This document shows, one piece after another, positions 16,842 to 25,610 of a stretch of 64,000 nucleotides of DNA. The notes beneath the pieces are model-generated. The model saw only the letters and a list, made by a program, of their open reading frames with translations. It was not told where the DNA came from and searched no databases. This DNA comes from Streptococcus gallolyticus (GTDB taxonomy: Bacteria; Bacillota; Bacilli; Lactobacillales; Streptococcaceae). Each line of letters begins with the position of its first letter. Position 1 is the stretch's first letter. Location of the stretch: positions 62,001-126,000 of the forward strand of contig JAIMFC010000003.1 in the NCBI GenBank assembly GCA_019794795.1. Direction: 5' to 3'. The position numbers were made by a program, and so were the translations under genes.

Positions 16842-17783
16842 ATGGTTAGAAAAACCAAATTTATGAAAAAGATACGCTATTTTTTACGAAGAGGCGCTCG
16901 TAAGGCGGGATTACTGAAGACCTTACGGGGAATTTCTCGCGAAAAATATGCAGAAAAGATCTCTGCCTCTATTGTGTACGGTCTTTTGTCCAGTATAGCG
17001 GTTAACTTTTTCTACCAATCTGGGCAAGTCTACTCAACTGGTGTGACAGGTCTGGCACAGATTATCCATACGGTGACAGAGCGTACGTTTGGAGCTGGTG
17101 TACCGATTTCCATGTCATTTTATGCTATCAATCTGCCCTTGATGATTATGGCTTGGTATACAATTGGTCACAAATTCACCATTTTTACCTTTATTACGGT
17201 TACTATGAGCTCACTCTTTATTCAGTTCATGCCGGTGGTGACTCTGACGGATGACCCGCTGATTAATGCGATTTTTGGTGGTCTCTTCCTAGGGACAGGG
17301 ATTGGTTTTGCCTTAAAAAACAACATTTCAAGTGGCGGGACAGATATTATCAGCTTGGCCATTCGTCGTAGAACAGGGCGAACAGTGGGACGCATTTCTC
17401 TTTTCGTCAACGCCTTTATCATCGCTGGTGCCGGGATTCTCTTTGGTTGGCAATCAGCCTTGTATTCGCTTGTTGCCCTCTTTGTTATGACGCAAATGAC
17501 AGATGCGATTTACACCAAGCAAAAGAAAATGCAGGCAATGATTATTACTAGCAACCCGGAAGCGGTCATTAAAATGGTACATAAGAAACTTCATCGTGGG
17601 GTTACCTGTATCAATGAAGCTGAAGGAACCTATAAACATGAGAAAAAAGCGGTTTTACTGGCGGTCATTACGCGTGCTGAATTCAATGATTTTAAGTTTT
17701 ATATGAAGAAAACCGACCCAGCAGCTTTTGTATCTGTTTCGGAAAATGTACAAATAATCGGGCGTTTTGTGGATTTGGAATAA
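16842..17783 (+). CDS. YitT family membrane protein (DUF161 + DUF2179), first of a pair
   Basis: 313 residues. Basic N-terminus, then five hydrophobic segments (about 40-60, 78-98, 105-125, 135-155, 180-200) with the family motif NNISSGGTDIISLAIRR, followed by a soluble DUF2179 domain (about 225-310; KMVHKKLHRGVTCINEAEGT). YitT proteins are common in Firmicutes, with no firmly known transport function. GGAG lies 6 bases before the ATG. A homologous gene follows at 10 bp, an apparent tandem duplication. Confidence 0.85.
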   Translation: MVRKTKFMKKIRYFLRRGARKAGLLKTLRGISREKYAEKISASIVYGLLSSIAVNFFYQSGQVYSTGVTGLAQIIHTVTERTFGAGVPISMSFYAINLPLMIMAWYTIGHKFTIFTFITVTMSSLFIQFMPVVTLTDDPLINAIFGGLFLGTGIGFALKNNISSGGTDIISLAIRRRTGRTVGRISLFVNAFIIAGAGILFGWQSALYSLVALFVMTQMTDAIYTKQKKMQAMIITSNPEAVIKMVHKKLHRGVTCINEAEGTYKHEKKAVLLAVITRAEFNDFKFYMKKTDPAAFVSVSENVQIIGRFVDLE

Positions 17784-17793
17784 GGTAGGTTAT

Positions 17794-18672
17794 ATGGAAA
17801 CCAAGCAAGGACTAGAGTGGAAAAATTTTGTCTTGATTGCTCTGGGGGCAGCTGTTTATGCCTTTGGATTTGTCTATTTTAATATGCCTAACAAGGTGGC
17901 GGCCAATGGACTAGCAGGTTTGACCCTGGTATTTCATGCTCTTTTTGGAATCAACCCAACCTATACGGGTTACCTCATCAATCTGCCCTTGATTTTATTG
18001 GGTGCTTATCTGTTTGGGAAGCGAGCCATGGTTTATACGGTACATGGGATTTTTTCCATGTATGCCTTTATTTGGCTTTTTCAACAGCTTCCGTTGACTA
18101 TTGATTTGCAGCAGGATTACTTGGTTGTTTCCCTTTTTGCAGGGATTATTGCAGGTCTTGGTGGAGGTTTGGTTTTCCGCAGTGGCGGGACCATTGGCGG
18201 GTCAGATATTATTGCTCGTGTGATTGAGGACAAGTTTGGTCTTCCCTTGAATCAGGCTCTGTTGGGGATTGATATTATTGTCATGATTTTGTCTCTAACT
18301 TATATTAACATGCCCCAGATGATGTATGCCCTTATTGCCAGTTTTATGTATAGTCAAGTGGTTAAGCTGGTCGAAACGGGTGGTTATAGATTACGTGGGA
18401 TGTTCATTATTAGTGATTGTCATCAAGAAATTGCTCACTTTATCATGGAACAATTAGGACGTGGAGTAACCTATTTTGATGCTCAGGGTGCCTATTCTCA
18501 GAAAGAAAAGCAAGTTATTTATGTAACTCTTAGTCCCAATGATGCTCGTGATCTTAAAAAAGTGATTGCTCAACTGGATCCACGTGCTTTTGTAGCGGTA
18601 TCGGAGGTGGATGAGGTTATGAGCCCAGAATTTATCTCAGGTCGTAGTAAATACCGAAAAGCAAAAAAATGA
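17794..18672 (+). CDS. YitT family membrane protein, second of a pair
   Basis: 292 residues from the ATG at 17794 (site AAGGTAGG); an upstream in-frame TTG inside the preceding gene is not preferred. Same architecture as its neighbour: YFNMPNKVAANGLAGLTLV, SGGTIGGSDIIARVIE and a C-terminal DUF2179 domain (HFIMEQLGRGVTYFDAQGAY). The two proteins may form a heteromer. The function of the family is not established. Confidence 0.85.
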   Translation: METKQGLEWKNFVLIALGAAVYAFGFVYFNMPNKVAANGLAGLTLVFHALFGINPTYTGYLINLPLILLGAYLFGKRAMVYTVHGIFSMYAFIWLFQQLPLTIDLQQDYLVVSLFAGIIAGLGGGLVFRSGGTIGGSDIIARVIEDKFGLPLNQALLGIDIIVMILSLTYINMPQMMYALIASFMYSQVVKLVETGGYRLRGMFIISDCHQEIAHFIMEQLGRGVTYFDAQGAYSQKEKQVIYVTLSPNDARDLKKVIAQLDPRAFVAVSEVDEVMSPEFISGRSKYRKAKK

Positions 18673-18684
18673 GAAAGGAGTAGC

Positions 18685-19140
18685 ATGAAAAAGAAGATCT
18701 ACCTTGTTTATATTAGTCTCAGTGGAAATACGCAGAGCTTCGTCAAGCGACTAACAGGCTTTTTCCAGTTTCAAACAGACTGGGAAATTGAGTCCGTACA
18801 TGTTAAGGACTTGGTTAAAGAAGAGATTGATTTCTATGAGCTAGATGCGCCATTTGTAGCGTTTTTACCGACTTATCTGGAAGGTGGGAATGGTGTAGAC
18901 AACGGTGATACAGAAATCCTCACCAATCCGTTAGGAGATTTTATTGCCTATGGAAATAATGTCACATATTGTCTAGGTATCGTCGGTTCTGGCAATCGAA
19001 ATTTTAACAACCAGTATTGTCTGACAGCCAAGCAATATGCAGAACGCTTTGGTTTTCCTGTTATAGATAATTTTGAGCTCCGCGGTTTGCAAAATGATAT
19101 TGAGCGGATTGGAAGAAAAATTATAGATTTGGTTGATTAA
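18685..19140 (+). CDS. nrdI: NrdI flavodoxin-like protein of class Ib ribonucleotide reductase
   Basis: 151 residues. SLSGNTQSF is the FMN phosphate-binding loop; FLPTYLEGGNGVDNGDTEIL and GIVGSGNRNFNNQYCLTAKQ are NrdI hallmarks. NrdI supplies superoxide or reducing power to build the Mn(III)2-tyrosyl radical cofactor of NrdF. No nrdE or nrdF lies nearby, so it acts in trans. GAAAGGAG precedes the ATG. Confidence 0.88.
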   Translation: MKKKIYLVYISLSGNTQSFVKRLTGFFQFQTDWEIESVHVKDLVKEEIDFYELDAPFVAFLPTYLEGGNGVDNGDTEILTNPLGDFIAYGNNVTYCLGIVGSGNRNFNNQYCLTAKQYAERFGFPVIDNFELRGLQNDIERIGRKIIDLVD

Positions 19141-19234
19141 AGTAAAGACCACTTGCGGTGGTTTCAGAAGGTAGATAAACTCTATTTTTAGAAGGTGTCA
19201 ATTAAAATGATTGAATGTTCATGATTTCAACTAA

Positions 19235-19334
19235 CTCTTGAAACGCTTGTTTTATCGCGTTTCAGGAGTTTTTCTTTTCTAGAAGAACAAAAAAGATTGA
19301 AGAAAACGTGTCCTCAATGGACTTTTCTTCAATC
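19235..19334. terminator. Two hairpins between nrdI and the convergent pullulanase gene
   Basis: TGAAACGC (19239-19246) pairs with GCGTTTCA (19257-19264) and is followed by T-rich DNA, a terminator for the plus strand. GATTGAAGAAAA (19295-19306) pairs with TTTTCTTCAATC (19323-19334), a perfect 12-bp stem that can serve the minus-strand pullulanase transcript. A third small hairpin, GACCAC/GGTGGTTTC, lies near 19146-19165. Confidence 0.7.
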
Positions 19335-19360
19335 TGAAAATCATCTACGTACGGTGTTTT

Positions 19361-21409
19361 TTACTTGCTTAAAATACAGATACTTTGTCCTGCAATCGTG
19401 AAAGCTTGTTCAGGTTGTTCTTCTAAAGCTGGGTAGTTAAAGAGGACTGTTTGGTCACTTTCTTTTTGGAATTCAAAGTCACTTGTCGCAAAGTTGATGA
19501 TAAATTGCAATTTTTGCTCACCTTGACGAAGAGTGTAACGAAGGACAAATTCGGTCAACCAGTAGAAATCGCTGACTTGGTGAATAGCCTCATAATCTGC
19601 TTGCGTCATCAAAAGATGTTCTTTGCGGAAGTGGATGAGCTGGCTGATAAAATCAACATGTTCCCGATATTTTTCAGCACGCGTCCAATCCAAACGGTTG
19701 ATACTATCTGGAATATTGTAAGAATTGTCAATTTCATTTTTTGTTCGGAAAAATTCTTGACCACTATGAAGGAAGGCTGTTCCCTGAGCAATCAAGGTTA
19801 ATTGCAGTCCGAAACTAGCAGCCCGTTTTTGTTGATGAGTTTCCCAGCTAGGATTTTCGATGTGGAAGTAGTCAAAGGCAGTCGAATTGTCATGACACTC
19901 GATATAGTTAAGTGATTGCTGCGGACTGATATAATGCCCATTTCGGCTACCAGCCAGTAGATTTTGAATTTTTTCGTGTTCTTGCTTTTCAATTAGACGT
20001 TGTGGATTGAGGATGACTTTTTTGAAGCTGTCTCGGTAATCATCGTTGAAAAAGGCGATACCAGGAAGATGGGCAGCGTTGTACTGATGAGCAAGTTGGT
20101 CAAAATCAAGGCCAGTTGCCATTTTCCACCCTTCACCATAGAGGTAGAGGTTAGGGTTGATTTGGCGGAGCTCTTGAGCAGCTTGGTTGATAGTATCCAT
20201 ATCAATGATTCCCATGAGATCAAAACGGAAGCCGTCAAATCCATAGAGAGTCACCCATTGTTGGAGAGATTGGCGAATGTAGCGGCTCACCATAGCACGT
20301 TCACTGGCCACATCATTTCCGCAGAAGGTCCCTGAAACACGTTGGCGCTTTTCATCAAAGCGGAAGAAATAGCCAGGAACGATACGTTCAAATGCATAGG
20401 TGTCAGCATTGTAAACGTGATTGTAAACCACATCCATGGTCACACCAATACCTGCTTGGTGGTAATGCTGGATAGCCGTTTGAAGTTCAAGGATACGGGC
20501 GTAAGGATCGTTTGGATTAGTAGAGAAAGAACCTTCAGGGACATTGTATTGAACAGGGTCATAGCCCCAGTTGTAAACAGTTTGCGGCTGTGTCTCGTCC
20601 ACACTGCCAAAGTCATAGAGAGGCATGAGTTGGATATGGGTGACACCAAGCTGTTGAATATAGTCGAAGCCGAGGGCGTGACCGTTCAAAGTTGGGGACT
20701 CTGTCAATCCTAGAAATTGCCCAGCATGCTTAAATCCTGCTTCTGCTTGTTGAGAGAAGTCACGGACGCTCATTTCGTAAATAATGGCTTGAGAGATAGG
20801 GAGTTGTTGTGTAAGTGGACTTGGTTTTAGGAATTTCTCTGGGTTGATAATGTAACTGTGCCTAGAATTTGCTTGGGAAGAAAGGGCGTAGGGGTCGTGG
20901 ACTTCCAGCCATTCTCCATTGACTCGGTGGAGGTAATAGTAGGTCTGACCTTCTAAATCACCTGTCACTTCAGCCATCCAAGTACTCTGATTTACCTTTG
21001 TCATCAGATGAGGAGTTCCCTCAATAACGACAAAGGCTTGTTTGGAGATTGGTGCCCAGAAGCGGAAAGTTGTTTGTTGAGAGCTGTAAGTTGCTCCCAA
21101 ATCTTTTCCATCGTAGGCAAATGTGTCATCAAAAACTTGGCTACGAACAATATCGCCAAAGCTAAGTTCTACACGATTGCGGTCTTGGTCAAAAATAGTA
21201 TAAAACTGAGTGATATCCAGTTTTTCAGGACTTTCAAGTTGGAAGATGATGGTATCTGCTTCTTCAAGAGTAGCAAGCAAGTCCAGTTGGATATTGCTTG
21301 TTTCATTTTCTAAGCAGAAGGTCATATCCTTATGAGGAAGTGTAGCATCCATCTGAAGGCGAATAGTGGTTTCAGTATCTAAAAAAGCAGTGAATTGACG
21401 TAGGGCCAT
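19361..21409 (-). CDS. pulA: Type I pullulanase (GH13, subfamily 14-like)
   Basis: 682 residues, no signal peptide. An N-terminal beta-rich region and a CBM48-like domain (ATYSSQQTTFRFWAPISKQA) come before the catalytic barrel. The type I pullulanase signature YNWGYDP is present, then GVTMDVVYNHVYN, nucleophile D in GFRFDLMG, acid/base E in LYGEGW, and ECHDN with the third carboxylate. It debranches alpha-1,6 links in glycogen-derived or starch-derived dextrins in the cytosol, feeding MalP and MalQ. It lies 18 bp downstream of malR. A hairpin sits between its ribosome site and ATG. A surface pullulanase would need a signal peptide, so this is the internal form. Confidence 0.9.
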   Translation of the reverse strand: MALRQFTAFLDTETTIRLQMDATLPHKDMTFCLENETSNIQLDLLATLEEADTIIFQLESPEKLDITQFYTIFDQDRNRVELSFGDIVRSQVFDDTFAYDGKDLGATYSSQQTTFRFWAPISKQAFVVIEGTPHLMTKVNQSTWMAEVTGDLEGQTYYYLHRVNGEWLEVHDPYALSSQANSRHSYIINPEKFLKPSPLTQQLPISQAIIYEMSVRDFSQQAEAGFKHAGQFLGLTESPTLNGHALGFDYIQQLGVTHIQLMPLYDFGSVDETQPQTVYNWGYDPVQYNVPEGSFSTNPNDPYARILELQTAIQHYHQAGIGVTMDVVYNHVYNADTYAFERIVPGYFFRFDEKRQRVSGTFCGNDVASERAMVSRYIRQSLQQWVTLYGFDGFRFDLMGIIDMDTINQAAQELRQINPNLYLYGEGWKMATGLDFDQLAHQYNAAHLPGIAFFNDDYRDSFKKVILNPQRLIEKQEHEKIQNLLAGSRNGHYISPQQSLNYIECHDNSTAFDYFHIENPSWETHQQKRAASFGLQLTLIAQGTAFLHSGQEFFRTKNEIDNSYNIPDSINRLDWTRAEKYREHVDFISQLIHFRKEHLLMTQADYEAIHQVSDFYWLTEFVLRYTLRQGEQKLQFIINFATSDFEFQKESDQTVLFNYPALEEQPEQAFTIAGQSICILSK

Positions 21410-21423
21410 GAGCCGAAAGGCTC
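21410..21423 (-). promoter_or_regulatory. Hairpin between ribosome site and start codon of pulA
   Basis: On the transcript, GAGCC UUUC GGCUC forms a 5-bp stem that begins inside the AAAGGAG ribosome site and ends directly before the AUG. It could lower translation, or shorten the long spacing between site and start. Confidence 0.45.
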
Positions 21424-21427
21424 CTTT

Positions 21428-22411
21428 CTAAAGTTCAATAATAGTGTGTGGAATCAATTGACGATAGCAGACTTGACGGTTGTCTTTGCTATTGCTAATG
21501 ATTTGCAGTAGCGTTTTGAGAGCTTCTTGTCCCAAGCGGACAGCATTAATATCAACATAGGCATCTACTTTGATTTTTGGTCGGACTGAATCAAAAGAGA
21601 TGACAGGCAATTTTAGACCGATTTCATCCAGATAAGCCATAACCCCTTCAGCTACGATCGTATCAGTCGTCACGATAGCATCCAGCGGTTGCTTAACTAA
21701 TTTTTGGATAATCTTATAGGAATTGTCTTCCAAGAGGAAACCAGCAGAAAACTTAACCTTGGCTTCTTCTAGTGGAATATTGTGGTCTTTGAGAGCTTTT
21801 TTGTAGCCTTCATAGCGGTCTTGTGATACAACTAGCTCCTTATTTCCCCCGACAAAGCCGATGTTCTTGAAGCCTTTATTGATAAAGTATTCTGTAGCCT
21901 CGTAGCAAGCTTGGATGTTGTCATTATCCACCAATGAAACAAATGGAGAGATAGCTTTACCTAAGATGAGGAAAGGGAAGTTGTGTTGGAGAGCCAATTT
22001 GACAAGTGGGTCATCCGGCTGTGAATAAAGGAAAATCAGCCCATCCACTCGACGACCGTAGACCATCTGAGAAACGGCTTCTAGGCGTTGGCTGTCGTCT
22101 TTACCTGTGCTGATTTGGATAGCGTAGCCATTATCTGCTGCGACTTGTGAGATACCGCGTAGAGCTTGGGGAAAGAATGGGTTTTGGTAGAAGGAGTCTG
22201 ATTCGACAGGTAGAATAAGGCCAATGACCTGACTATAGCTGCTGACCAGACTTCTAGCGTTGAGGTTGGGATGATAGTTTAGGTCCTGCATGGCCTTGCG
22301 GACGATGTCCTTGGTTTGTTGGCTGATAGATGAACTATTTTGAATAACACGTGTGACAGTAGATGGAGAAACTCCAGCTAATTTCGCCACATCTTTAATA
22401 GTAGTACGCAT
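21428..22411 (-). CDS. malR: LacI-family maltose operon repressor
   Basis: 327 residues. The N-terminal HTH TIKDVAKLAGVSPSTVTRVI (residues 3-22) and hinge helix (NARSLVSS) are standard LacI/GalR. A periplasmic-binding-like sugar domain follows (VIGLILPVESDSFYQNPFFP). The position after malA and before the pullulanase gene matches streptococcal MalR. Candidate operators lie between malX and malQ (26905-26919 and 27103-27114). Its inducer is presumably maltose or a maltodextrin. Confidence 0.9.
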   Translation of the reverse strand: MRTTIKDVAKLAGVSPSTVTRVIQNSSSISQQTKDIVRKAMQDLNYHPNLNARSLVSSYSQVIGLILPVESDSFYQNPFFPQALRGISQVAADNGYAIQISTGKDDSQRLEAVSQMVYGRRVDGLIFLYSQPDDPLVKLALQHNFPFLILGKAISPFVSLVDNDNIQACYEATEYFINKGFKNIGFVGGNKELVVSQDRYEGYKKALKDHNIPLEEAKVKFSAGFLLEDNSYKIIQKLVKQPLDAIVTTDTIVAEGVMAYLDEIGLKLPVISFDSVRPKIKVDAYVDINAVRLGQEALKTLLQIISNSKDNRQVCYRQLIPHTIIEL

Positions 22412-22421
22412 AAATGCCTCC

Positions 22422-23198
22422 CTAGGCTTGGTCTTTAAATTTTGTTTTGAAAAATACCCAGATTAAGAGTAGCACAAAAAGAACATTTTGTATCGTGATA
22501 AGGTTGGCGATTTGCATGCCAAATAGTCCTGTGATACTAGCGATTAGCGTAGGCAGTCCCAAACAATTTAGGGTAAAGGTCAGACATTGACCAAAGCTAG
22601 TGAAGTCGAATAAGCGAGAGCGCTTGGTCAAATATAAAATACCGCTAGCCCCAAAGAGGAGGAAGAGGAAATTCATCCCTAAGAGTAAGCTAGATAAGCC
22701 GATGAGTAGGAAACTAATACTTGGGCGATTGGCTTTGAACCAGGCTGTTGACAGCGCTTGTGTGAGCTGTTTACGAGACTGAAAATCTTCTGTCTGTAAA
22801 TCCTTGTAGGAAATTTCAGCTAAAACCTTGTCTTCATTACGAATGGTGAGTCCTGTAGAAGCAAATTGATAAGAAAATCCAGAGTGACGTTGAGCCTCTT
22901 CGTTAAAATAAACCTGCTCATGGTCTCCACCAGTATAGCTGAATGTGCCATCAGAAATCGTCACTGTTTTCAAATCTTCCATAACTTCCCTTGTCAAGGG
23001 ACTGTAAATCCCAGATACCATCGTATCGAGAGGATAAGTCTTTAATTGCGCAATTTGCAAGGTATTTGGAAAGATTAATAGAGCCATCAAAAAGAGACTT
23101 GTCAGCAAACCTTGCCAGAAATTCAGTCCTTTTCTCCCAGCAAAAATTCGCTGAGCAGAGACGCTATTGGCAAAGTAAGAAAATGGATAGGGAAGCAT
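22422..23198 (-). CDS. malA: DUF1189 membrane protein of the maltodextrin locus
   Basis: 258 residues with hydrophobic segments at about 30-48, 160-180, 190-210 and 225-248. The extracytoplasmic part between segments 1 and 2 is rich in T, S and D. The N-terminus (FAGRKGLNFWQGLLTSLFL) matches the DUF1189 protein called MalA in pneumococcus. Its function in maltodextrin uptake is not defined. It sits 10 bp upstream of malR and 115 bp after malD, with a hairpin between. Confidence 0.8.
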   Translation of the reverse strand: MLPYPFSYFANSVSAQRIFAGRKGLNFWQGLLTSLFLMALLIFPNTLQIAQLKTYPLDTMVSGIYSPLTREVMEDLKTVTISDGTFSYTGGDHEQVYFNEEAQRHSGFSYQFASTGLTIRNEDKVLAEISYKDLQTEDFQSRKQLTQALSTAWFKANRPSISFLLIGLSSLLLGMNFLFLLFGASGILYLTKRSRLFDFTSFGQCLTFTLNCLGLPTLIASITGLFGMQIANLITIQNVLFVLLLIWVFFKTKFKDQA

Positions 23199-23222
23199 GG
23201 ATATACCTTTCTAATGAAAAAG

Positions 23223-23262
23223 TAAGAGTGGGACAAGAAGCTCTTGCCACCACTCTTTTTCT
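23223..23262 (-). terminator. Attenuator-like hairpin between malD and malA
   Basis: AGAGTGG (from 23227) pairs with CCACTCT (ending 23258) around an inner AAGAGCTCTT pairing. A T-rich tail on the minus strand makes it a likely partial terminator that lowers malA-malR-pulA expression relative to the transporter. Confidence 0.5.
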
Positions 23263-23313
23263 TGTGTAATAAGCTTTCTACATTACTATAAAGGTTACTG
23301 TAAAGCTTGTCAA

Positions 23314-24171
23314 CTATCCTTTTGTACCACCGTCTGTTAAGCCAGATACGAAGTTCTTTTGTAGGAAGAAGAAGAGGATAGAGATTGGGACTGCGATGAG
23401 GATAGCACCTGCCGCAAAGAGGGTTACTTTTTGGTTTTTCACATCAGAGATGAAGGTTTGAAGACCAACTGCAACTGTATAGTATTCTTGTGAACGAAGC
23501 AAGAATTTAGATAGCATGTAGTCACCAAATGGTCCCATGAAAGCCCAGAGTGCTTGTACAGCAATCATTGGTTTTACAAGTGGCAAGACGATTTGCCAGA
23601 GGATACGCAAGTGACCTGCACCGTCCAATTTAGCAGATTCATCCAAGTCGTAAGGAACCGTATCGAAGTAGCCTTTCATGAGCCAAGCATTCATCGGAAT
23701 ACCACCACCGACATAGATGAGGATGAGGAACCAGTATTGGTTGAGAGCGTTAAAGAGCCAAGCCATAACGAAGTAGGCTGTAAGGGCAGCCATTGTAGGC
23801 ACCATTTGAATGATGAGGAAGAAGAGCAAGCTCTTTTTCTTTCCGACAAAGTTGTAGCGGCTGTAAGCATAACCAATCATGGTAATAACCGTTACTTGGA
23901 TCAACATGGTGAAGACGGCAACGATAATGGTATTCCAATACCAGCGACCATAGAGAGTTTCTGTAAAGAGTCGTTGGAAGTTAGCCAGTGTCCATTCACC
24001 ATCTAACGTGAAGGTAAAGGCAGTTACATTGCCAGGACGGAAGGCAGAACTAATGGTTACCAAAATAGGGAAGAGAATGACTACTGCTAGGATGAGCAGA
24101 TAGGCATAGGTGAAGAATTGTGCCAAGAAGCGTTTTCTTTTTAGAGAACTATTGATTTTTTTATTTGCCAT
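23314..24171 (-). CDS. malD: Maltodextrin ABC transporter permease (MalG type)
   Basis: 285 residues with six transmembrane segments. It carries the EAA loop ([25 protein letters not shown]) by which the permease contacts the ATPase. ATG follows the malC stop directly (TAAATG), so translation is coupled; GGAGGACAG inside malC is the ribosome site. No ATPase gene is present, consistent with use of a shared MsmK-type ATPase in streptococci. Confidence 0.93.
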   Translation of the reverse strand: MANKKINSSLKRKRFLAQFFTYAYLLILAVVILFPILVTISSAFRPGNVTAFTFTLDGEWTLANFQRLFTETLYGRWYWNTIIVAVFTMLIQVTVITMIGYAYSRYNFVGKKKSLLFFLIIQMVPTMAALTAYFVMAWLFNALNQYWFLILIYVGGGIPMNAWLMKGYFDTVPYDLDESAKLDGAGHLRILWQIVLPLVKPMIAVQALWAFMGPFGDYMLSKFLLRSQEYYTVAVGLQTFISDVKNQKVTLFAAGAILIAVPISILFFFLQKNFVSGLTDGGTKG

Positions 24172-25479
24172 TTATCTGTCCTCCATGTTGAATGCGTTGA
24201 ATTTCTTAAAGGTTACCAAGGATACTGAGATAACAATCAAGGAGATAATCAAGGTTACCGCAGAAGCCATTGAGTATTGTGGTGATGTTTGTGTGGTCAA
24301 TTTATAAATCCAAGAAATCAAGATATCCGTTGAACCAGCACCTCCACCGACACTACCAGGTCCACCGTTATTGAAAAGGTAGATGATAGAGAAGTTGTTA
24401 AAGTTGAAAGTATACTGTGAAATAAAGGTTGGCGCAGCCACAGCCAAGATCATTGGCAGAGTGATTTTCCAGAATTTTTGCCAAGCAGTTGCTCCGTCAA
24501 TAACGGCTGCTTCATAGAGATCAGATGGGATAGATTGGAGGATACCAGACACCAAGATGTAGATGTATGGGAAACCAAGCCAACCTTGGACCATGACAAG
24601 AGCGATTTTTGTAAAAGTAGGGTCAGTTTTCCAAGGAACGATACCAAAATCAAGGAATGGCAAGATTTTCTCGATAAACGGAAGAACTTGTACGTTCATA
24701 GCACCGATAGAGTCGTTGAAGAAGTTACCGAAGCTCATGATAGAAATAAAGGCAGGTACGGCCCAAGGAAGCAAGAAGATAACACCAAATACACGTTTGA
24801 ATTTGATAAACGGTTGGTTAGCAATGATTGCTGTTGCCACACCGATAATGATTTGCAATGTTGATGCGCATAGTGTCCAGATGAAGGTCCATGAAAGAAC
24901 AGAACCAAATGCAGTACGGAAGGTACTCAACTGAACGATATTCAAGAAGTTCTTAAATCCAACCCAGTCCAAGAGTTTTTGTGGTGGCACATGGCGGAAG
25001 TCATAGTTTGTAAAGGCAATGAAGAGAGTTACCAATACGGGGAAGACAATCGCAAAAGCCATAGCCAAGTAAGCTGGAATCGTCAAGAGGTAAGGGAATC
25101 CATTTTCGTAGATACCTTGGAAGGTTTCTTTAGCAGTCATTGGAACTGGGAAACCTTGGTTAATGAGATTAGCTGTCTCTTTCGCGTCCTTCATGCAGAC
25201 TGCGTGGATAATAAACATCACAACAAAGATGATTAACTGCATAGAACCTTTAATCAAGAGGAAGAGAGAGTGGTCTACTACAGGTGTATTACCAAGAGAA
25301 ATCAAGCCAGAAATAGCTGGAATACCGAAGGTTACAATTTCAAGAACCTCCAATAGGAAGACAGCCAAGAGGATGAAACCTTTGGCGCGTTGCTTGTTGT
25401 AGAGTTGACCCAGTCCGAGAACTAGTGAGAGCCACATAGCGAGATGTGGATTTTGTTTTTTTGAGTGCTCTTGTGTCAT
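24172..25479 (-). CDS. malC: Maltodextrin ABC transporter permease (MalF type)
   Basis: 435 residues. The N-terminal third (about 1-130) has three hydrophobic segments, as in MalF-like permeases. The C-terminal permease core carries the EAA loop (YEAAVIDGATAWQKFWKITL). Membrane partner of MalD; together they accept ligand from lipoprotein MalX. It starts 131 bp after malX, behind a hairpin that would let more malX than malC mRNA accumulate. Confidence 0.93.
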   Translation of the reverse strand: MTQEHSKKQNPHLAMWLSLVLGLGQLYNKQRAKGFILLAVFLLEVLEIVTFGIPAISGLISLGNTPVVDHSLFLLIKGSMQLIIFVVMFIIHAVCMKDAKETANLINQGFPVPMTAKETFQGIYENGFPYLLTIPAYLAMAFAIVFPVLVTLFIAFTNYDFRHVPPQKLLDWVGFKNFLNIVQLSTFRTAFGSVLSWTFIWTLCASTLQIIIGVATAIIANQPFIKFKRVFGVIFLLPWAVPAFISIMSFGNFFNDSIGAMNVQVLPFIEKILPFLDFGIVPWKTDPTFTKIALVMVQGWLGFPYIYILVSGILQSIPSDLYEAAVIDGATAWQKFWKITLPMILAVAAPTFISQYTFNFNNFSIIYLFNNGGPGSVGGGAGSTDILISWIYKLTTQTSPQYSMASAVTLIISLIVISVSLVTFKKFNAFNMEDR

Positions 25480-25564
25480 GGGGACATCCTTTCTATAGAT
25501 TGTTTTTTTGGTGTCAGGTTTTCCTGTTCAATCTTTTACCTCCCTACCAGGCCTGATAAGGAGA

Positions 25565-25601
25565 TAAAAAGCTGAACAGAAATTTTCTGAATCAGCTTTT
25601 T
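25565..25601 (-). terminator. Partial terminator between malX and malC
   Basis: AAAAAGCTGA pairs with TCAGCTTTTT over a 17-base loop that can pair further (CAGAAA/TTTCTG). T-runs flank both sides. The placement fits the usual excess of binding protein over permease. Confidence 0.65.
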
Positions 25602-25610
25602 GACATTCTA

